A DNA stretch of 64,000 nt from Halobacillus hunanensis (lineage in GTDB: Bacteria; Bacillota; Bacilli; Bacillales; Halobacillaceae), in NCBI RefSeq assembly GCF_900166655.1, contig NZ_FVZB01000006.1:124001-188000 (forward strand). Reading direction: 5' to 3'. Positions 59,951-64,000 of this stretch are shown here, piece after piece. Position 1 is the stretch's first letter, and every line of letters begins with the position of its first letter. Below the pieces are notes generated by a model. The model was not told the origin of the DNA and searched no databases. It saw nothing but the letters and a program-made list of their open reading frames with translations. Both the position numbers and the translations under genes were made by a program.

Positions 59951-61948
59951 CTAATCAGCGCGGCGAAACAATTCACTTTTCGTACCAGCATCAACCGGGT
60001 AACAAGAAACACCAATCGAGAAAGATGAATATACACGCTGCTCTCCAACTTGATAAGGTTTTCTTAACTCGTTCAAAAGCCACCCGGTCTTCTTCCTAGC
60101 TTCCTCTACATTAGCTACTCCCGTAAATAAGATAGCAAATTCATCCCCGCCAATTCTGGCAATCATATCATCCTCTGACCGTAAATAATCTAGACGTTTG
60201 CCTATCATCTTCAGAAAATCGTCCCCTATATCATGACCATAACTGTCATTAATGTGTTTAAAACCATCCCCGTCCAAATAAAGCAGGGCAAAGGGTTCAT
60301 TTCTCAACAACACGCTGTCTAAAAGATCCTCGAACATACGGCGATTCGGCAAATCTGTTAAGAAGTCATAAAAAGCATAGCTCTTCAACCTTTCTTCATA
60401 GCTGATCTGCCCTGAAATATCACGGCACACAACTACAACATGAGTTACCCTGTTTTGCTCGTCAAGGACGGGGGTTCCCCGCACTTCAAACCACACCCAT
60501 TCCTGATCTTTTCTTAGAAAACGAAGTTTAAGAGTAAATGACTGGGCAAACTGATTACATGTTCTAAATCGATATTCCAATAGTTCCATTTCATGAGGAT
60601 GAACAAATTTTGATACTTTCTCCCTGTTTGTACGAATAGGGTCAAAACCGAAAAAGCCAAGATTTGAAGGGGACCCATAAAGAATAGTTCCATATGGATT
60701 GAAAACAAATATGAGATCCTGCGAATGGTCGGCAATTAATTTAAATTTAGCTTCGCTTTGTTTCAAGGCACTAACAGCCTGTTCCTTGTCGGTAATATCT
60801 TCTAGAATAGCATACATTCCAGCCTTCCCTTGACCAGTCAAGATGGGGGCAAGGAATACGTTTACAATTTTCTCTTGATGATTAAATACCAAGCGCGTTT
60901 GAAACCTCGTTTTCTCCTTAGAAAAACTGTCTTTAATATTTTCATTAACGGCAGATGCCTCTTCCTCATGTACCCATTTGGTCAGTGGGGAATGAAGCAG
61001 CTCACCTTCAGTTGTATTAAGCAAATGTAACACCGCAGGATTTATCTTAGTAATAATGCCTTTTAACGTTAATGTAACGACCGGGTATGGGTTGAATTTA
61101 AATAACGACTCGTACTTAGTACGGCTCGCTTTCAAATTCTGGTTCATAACCTTTTGCTCACTAATATTTCTAATAATTGAACTAACCCCAATCACATGCC
61201 CTCTTGCCCCATAAATAGGGGAAACCGTCACTGACACATCTACCCAGTTGCCATTTTTATGACGCCGCTTTGTTTCATATCCCGAAATATGTTCCCGCCG
61301 GACTGCTTTTTCGATTAACTCGTCAGCTTCCTTTTTTAATGATGGAGGAACAAAGGGAAACCTGGTTTGCTGCAACTCCTCCTTTGAAAAACCGTACATT
61401 TTTTCAAAGGCAGGATTAGCTTCAAGGATTACTCCGTTAACATCAACAATTAAGATAGCATCCGCCGTATTTTCTAATAAAGAATGGTAAACGGCAGATA
61501 CCGTATCCAGCTCATGTTCCTTTTTAGCAAGTTCAGTGATATCACGAGTAATGGCTAGAACCTGCACAACATCGCCTTTTGCATTTTTAAAGGGAGTCAG
61601 GAGGGTTTCTCCGTAAAACTCCTTCCCATGAATATCTATCGTATCTCTGTATGATAGGGGTTCAGCCGTTTCTACGACCTTTTGATAGTACCTTTTTATG
61701 TATGCAGCACTTTCTTGATCCAACATCTCTTCAATCTGCTTTCCTTTCCAAATGGATCGATTTAATTGATAACATTGCTCAGAAGTATGATTAATATATA
61801 AATAGCGAAAACTATCATAATTTTCAACTTCCATGAGGAATACAAAATCTGACATGCCCTCCATAAGTACACGTAAAACTTCCCTCTCTGTACTTTGAAA
61901 AGCCACTTGTAAGCTGATCTCCTCAGGTGAACCTTTTGTGTTTTCCAT
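59951..61948 (-). CDS. PAS-PAS-PAS-PAS-GGDEF diguanylate cyclase-like protein, truncated by an in-frame stop
   Basis: A 665-residue sensor with no transmembrane helix. Four PAS domains start near residues 20, 160, 285 and 400 (for example LENTADAILIVDVNGVILEANPAFEKMYGF), followed by GGDEF (motif at residues 600-604 in ARIGGDEFAILF, preceded by DFLTDLPNRRMFE). It should make cyclic di-GMP. The protein ends at ...SELFRRAD with TAG, but the frame continues ALYYGKQRGKDTICFYQDIK to TAA at 59882, exactly the normal GGDEF C-terminus. The TAG therefore replaces one codon of RADxALY. GGGGAG precedes the ATG at 61948. Confidence 0.88.
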   Translation of the reverse strand: MENTKGSPEEISLQVAFQSTEREVLRVLMEGMSDFVFLMEVENYDSFRYLYINHTSEQCYQLNRSIWKGKQIEEMLDQESAAYIKRYYQKVVETAEPLSYRDTIDIHGKEFYGETLLTPFKNAKGDVVQVLAITRDITELAKKEHELDTVSAVYHSLLENTADAILIVDVNGVILEANPAFEKMYGFSKEELQQTRFPFVPPSLKKEADELIEKAVRREHISGYETKRRHKNGNWVDVSVTVSPIYGARGHVIGVSSIIRNISEQKVMNQNLKASRTKYESLFKFNPYPVVTLTLKGIITKINPAVLHLLNTTEGELLHSPLTKWVHEEEASAVNENIKDSFSKEKTRFQTRLVFNHQEKIVNVFLAPILTGQGKAGMYAILEDITDKEQAVSALKQSEAKFKLIADHSQDLIFVFNPYGTILYGSPSNLGFFGFDPIRTNREKVSKFVHPHEMELLEYRFRTCNQFAQSFTLKLRFLRKDQEWVWFEVRGTPVLDEQNRVTHVVVVCRDISGQISYEERLKSYAFYDFLTDLPNRRMFEDLLDSVLLRNEPFALLYLDGDGFKHINDSYGHDIGDDFLKMIGKRLDYLRSEDDMIARIGGDEFAILFTGVANVEEARKKTGWLLNELRKPYQVGEQRVYSSFSIGVSCYPVDAGTKSELFRRAD

Positions 61949-62070
61949 TGTTATCTCCCCATCTCTCCAATTCATCCACACCTCTATAAGGATCCCCCTT
62001 GACTCTTATTCAAAATATTACACGAAATCGAGCATAAAAAAAAGACACAAATAGGAATTTATGAACTATC

Positions 62071-62118
62071 CCCCGAATAATGGACACTTCTAAAAAAGTG
62101 CCCTTATTCGGGGTTTTT
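62071..62118 (+). terminator. Terminator at the left end of the IS
   Basis: CCCCGAATAA (62071-62080), part of the terminal repeat, pairs with TTATTCGGGG (62104-62113); inside, CACTT pairs with AAGTG. TTTTTG follows. It would block transcription entering the transposase genes from outside. Confidence 0.8.
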
Positions 62119-62180
62119 GTGTTTCACGACCTCGAATCTACATTTATAATTAAACTAATAAACAAAGCGAGGTTATAGAG

Positions 62181-62606
62181 ATGTCCCCTATTATCTTTAC
62201 TGAATTCCAAAGGCAACAACTAGAATCCAATCCGAATGTCATGAAAGTATCCGACCGTTCCATTACGTATTCTCCAGATTTCAAATTAGCTGCCGTGAAG
62301 GAAAACTTAGCTGGAAAAGGCCCCCACCAGATCTTTACTGAAAAAGGTTTTGATATGGATATTATCGGCTCCAAGAAGCCTAAAGAGTGTTTAAAGCGTT
62401 GGCGGGAGACCTATGACAAGTATGGCAAAGATGGCTTCTACAAGGAACGTCGGGGAAAGGGATCCACAGGCCGTCCATCCACGAATCATTTATCTGCGGA
62501 GGATAAGCTGAAGAAGGCGGAAGCTCGCATTGCGTATTTAGAAGCTGAATTAGACTTCATAAAAAAGCTAGAGGAACTCGAAAGGCAGGCGAAGAAGAAA
62601 CGTTAA
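62181..62606 (+). CDS. IS3-family transposase OrfA
   Basis: A 141-residue DNA-binding part of the transposase. A helix-turn-helix (YSPDFKLAAVKENLAGKGPHQIFTEKGF ... CLKRWRETYDKYG) is followed by a leucine-zipper-like coiled coil (AEDKLKKAEARIAYLEAELDFIKKLEELERQ). Near its end the sequence A-AAA-AAG (62561-62567, in register) allows -1 frameshifting into orfB to give the OrfAB transposase; OrfA alone normally regulates. Confidence 0.92.
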   Translation: MSPIIFTEFQRQQLESNPNVMKVSDRSITYSPDFKLAAVKENLAGKGPHQIFTEKGFDMDIIGSKKPKECLKRWRETYDKYGKDGFYKERRGKGSTGRPSTNHLSAEDKLKKAEARIAYLEAELDFIKKLEELERQAKKKR

Positions 62607-63508
62607 CTCCATCTGAAAAATTCACATTGATTGAACAGGTTTTGCGGGAAAAAGGACTGAAGTATCTCATTCAATATTTCTGTGAAATCGCTGGTGTCAG
62701 CCGATCCGGTTACTATAACTGGTTAAAGGCAGAGGATACACGCCATCGTAAAGAACAGAAGGATGAGGCAGATTACAAGGTGATCAAGAAGGTATATGAT
62801 AACCATCAAGGAAAAGTAGGAGCCCTACAGATTAAGATGTTTTTAGAGCACGATGAAAGCATCACCATGAACCATAAGCGCATCCGTCGTGTCATGAAAA
62901 AATATAATCTCAAGTGTAAGATACGCGTGGCCAATCCATACAAACAAATCGCCAAAGCAACGCAAGAGCACAAAACCTGTGAAAATAAGCTGGAACGCCA
63001 CTTCAATCAGGGAGAGCCTCACAAAGTTCTCCTCACGGATATTACATACGTTTATTACGCGGAGGGACGCAAAGCTTATTTATCGGTCATCAAAGATGGA
63101 GCGACACGAGAAGCCCTGGCTTATCACCTTTCCACTTCTTTAAAGATGGATTTAGTGTACCAAACGATTGATAAATTGATGGAACGCGAGGACTTTATTC
63201 CTCATCCCGAATGTTTGATCCATTCTGATCAAGGCGTGCATTATACACACCCTGAATTCCGAAAGAAGATCAAAGCTTTAGGGATGAACCAATCGATGTC
63301 TCGTCGTGGAAACTGTTGGGACAACGCTCCGATGGAATCCTTTTTTGGACATATGAAGGATGGCATCGACTTTAAATCGTGCTCTTCCATATTTGAAGTC
63401 AAGGAAGCAATTCAAGGTTACATGGAGTATTACAACAATGAGAGATACCAATGGTCATTAAAAAAGATGACCCCGGCACAATACCGTGGTCACCTTTTAA
63501 CAGCCTAG
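62567..63508 (+). CDS. IS3-family transposase OrfB (catalytic, via -1 frameshift)
   Basis: The catalytic part of the transposase in the -1 frame relative to orfA. I give the frame from the slippery site; the first ATG is at 62627. An HTH_21-like segment (VSRSGYYNWLKAE; DNHQGKVGALQIKMFL) precedes the retroviral integrase-type core with the DDE residues in VLLTDITYVYYAEG, IHSDQGVHYTHPEF and RGNCWDNAPMESFFGHMK, ending YYNNERYQWSLKKMTPAQYR. All three acidic residues are present. Confidence 0.93.
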   Translation, partial: ARGTRKAGEEETLTPSEKFTLIEQVLREKGLKYLIQYFCEIAGVSRSGYYNWLKAEDTRHRKEQKDEADYKVIKKVYDNHQGKVGALQIKMFLEHDESITMNHKRIRRVMKKYNLKCKIRVANPYKQIAKATQEHKTCENKLERHFNQGEPHKVLLTDITYVYYAEGRKAYLSVIKDGATREALAYHLSTSLKMDLVYQTIDKLMEREDFIPHPECLIHSDQGVHYTHPEFRKKIKALGMNQSMSRRGNCWDNAPMESFFGHMKDGIDFKSCSSIFEVKEAIQGYMEYYNNERYQWSLKKMTPAQYRGHLLTA

Positions 63509-63575
63509 GGGCTTTTTATTAAACTGTCCATTTTATGGGGTACAGTTCATTATGCCCATTTGTGTCTTTTTTATT

Positions 63576-64000
63576 CTAAACCGTTTGTCTCTGTTGTAAT
63601 GGTGCCTGTGGGTACTTTTGTGCCTCTGCCTGGGCTTGTTTAATTAAGCAACGCCCTTTCCCATGGGGAATACACATTGGCGTACCAAAAATTGGATCCT
63701 CACGCACGTCACAAGTCATTTCGAATACGTGCTGCATTAACTCACAGTTGATGACTTCCTCGGGTTTTCCTTGTGCGTACACCGTCTTATCCTTGACCGC
63801 CACGATATGATCGGCATAACGACAAGCGAGGTTAATATCATGCAATACCATAACTACTGTACGGCCATTATCCTGATTGAGATCAAATAATAAGTCAAGA
63901 ATATCAATCTGGTGTGTCATATCTAAGTACGTGGTAGGTTCATCCAATAATAATAAATCGGTATCCTGGGCTAACGTCATTGCAATCCAGGCACGCTGCC
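63576..64000 (-). CDS. Iron-siderophore-type ABC transporter ATP-binding protein (N-terminus outside window)
   Basis: The last 140 or so residues of a FecE/FhuC-type ATPase. The frame enters at QRAWIAMTLAQD, the end of the ABC signature, followed by Walker B LLLLDEPTTYLDMTHQ, the switch histidine in VMVLHDINLACRYADH, and the C-terminal segment DPIFGTPMCIPHGKGRC usual in siderophore importers such as YusV. Which siderophore is transported cannot be told. Its terminator is interrupted by the IS3 element just downstream. Confidence 0.9.
   Translation of the reverse strand, partial: QRAWIAMTLAQDTDLLLLDEPTTYLDMTHQIDILDLLFDLNQDNGRTVVMVLHDINLACRYADHIVAVKDKTVYAQGKPEEVINCELMQHVFEMTCDVREDPIFGTPMCIPHGKGRCLIKQAQAEAQKYPQAPLQQRQTV

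Larger units (their letters stand above)
62062..63549 (+). mobile_element. IS3-family insertion sequence, complete
   Basis: A 1488-base element with imperfect 25-base terminal inverted repeats beginning TGAACT (62062-62086 and 63525-63549, 20 of 25 matching) and a 3-base target duplication TTA (62059-62061 and 63550-63552). It encodes orfA and orfB in the -1 phase with an A-AAA-AAG slippery site between them. All parts look intact, so it may be active. Confidence 0.93.
62038..63572 (-). terminator. Intrinsic terminator split by the IS3 element
   Basis: AAAAAAGACACAAAT (62038-62052) and ATTTGTGTCTTTTTT (63558-63572) are perfect 15-base inverted copies now separated by the IS. With the IS and one TTA copy removed they form a hairpin with a loop of 14 bases, directly after the stop of the ABC ATPase gene (63576). 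It served that gene. Confidence 0.85.

Overview
The window comes from a low-to-mid GC Gram-positive chromosome of the Bacillaceae, most like the halophilic or halotolerant genera around Halobacillus. The evidence is gene order shared with Bacillus subtilis (secG-est-rnr-smpB; cggR-gap-pgk-tpiA-gpmI-eno; crh-whiA-yvcK-rapZ-nudix-trxB; hprK-lgt-yvoD-ppaX-yvoF; uvrBA), strong AGGAGG ribosome binding sites, TTG and GTG starts, and recognisable CggR, CtsR and LexA operators. The genus is inferred. The family-level assignment is firm.

Layout. 1-4.7 kb: trans-translation and RNA decay (smpB partial, rnr, est, secG), with an acetyltransferase gene placed between smpB and rnr on the opposite strand. 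4.8-10.8 kb: a fructose PTS operon, fruR-fruK-fruA, that also carries the general PTS genes ptsH-ptsI, followed by a 54-residue membrane protein. 11.5-20.3 kb: nitroreductase, YdcF-like protein, then the glycolytic operon cggR-gap-pgk-tpiA-gpmI-eno with a textbook tandem CggR operator. 20.3-28 kb: a small conserved-looking gene, tRNA-Arg(CCG), clpP under a CtsR-type promoter, crh, whiA, yvcK, rapZ, a Nudix gene, trxB and a TPR gene. 29-35.4 kb: a compact histidine operon hisZGDBHAF(IE). 35.6-46 kb: an unknown membrane protein, glycerol genes glpD-glpK-glpP, then yvoF-ppaX-yvoD-lgt-hprK and yvlD-yvlB. 46-54 kb: bacillithiol genes bshB2-yojF, uvrA-uvrB, prfC. 54-62 kb: a SWIM/SNF2 helicase, a divergent CtaA-like membrane protein, an L-2-haloacid dehalogenase and a PAS-GGDEF protein interrupted by an in-frame stop. 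62-64 kb: an intact IS3-family element and the end of a siderophore-type ABC ATPase gene.

The genes form a coherent carbon-control set. EI and HPr (His15, Ser46), Crh (Gln15, Ser46), HPr kinase HprK, pyrophosphatase PpaX, GlpK with the PTS-phosphorylated His230, GlpP with a terminator in the glpD leader, and CggR on the lower glycolytic genes all lie within 40 kb. The regulators YvcK, RapZ and WhiA sit beside Crh as in B. subtilis.

The least explained parts are three related non-coding repeat blocks (about 10.9-11.5, 28.06-28.9 and 58.58-59.15 kb). They are built of long palindromes. One has terminal inverted repeats like a miniature transposable element, and one has lost exactly one palindromic core. 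Other notable items are an IS3 element that landed in the loop of a transcription terminator, a 20-bp perfect palindrome between prfC and the SNF2 gene, and a possible attenuator in the prfC leader. No CRISPR array, prophage, defence island or biosynthetic cluster was seen.
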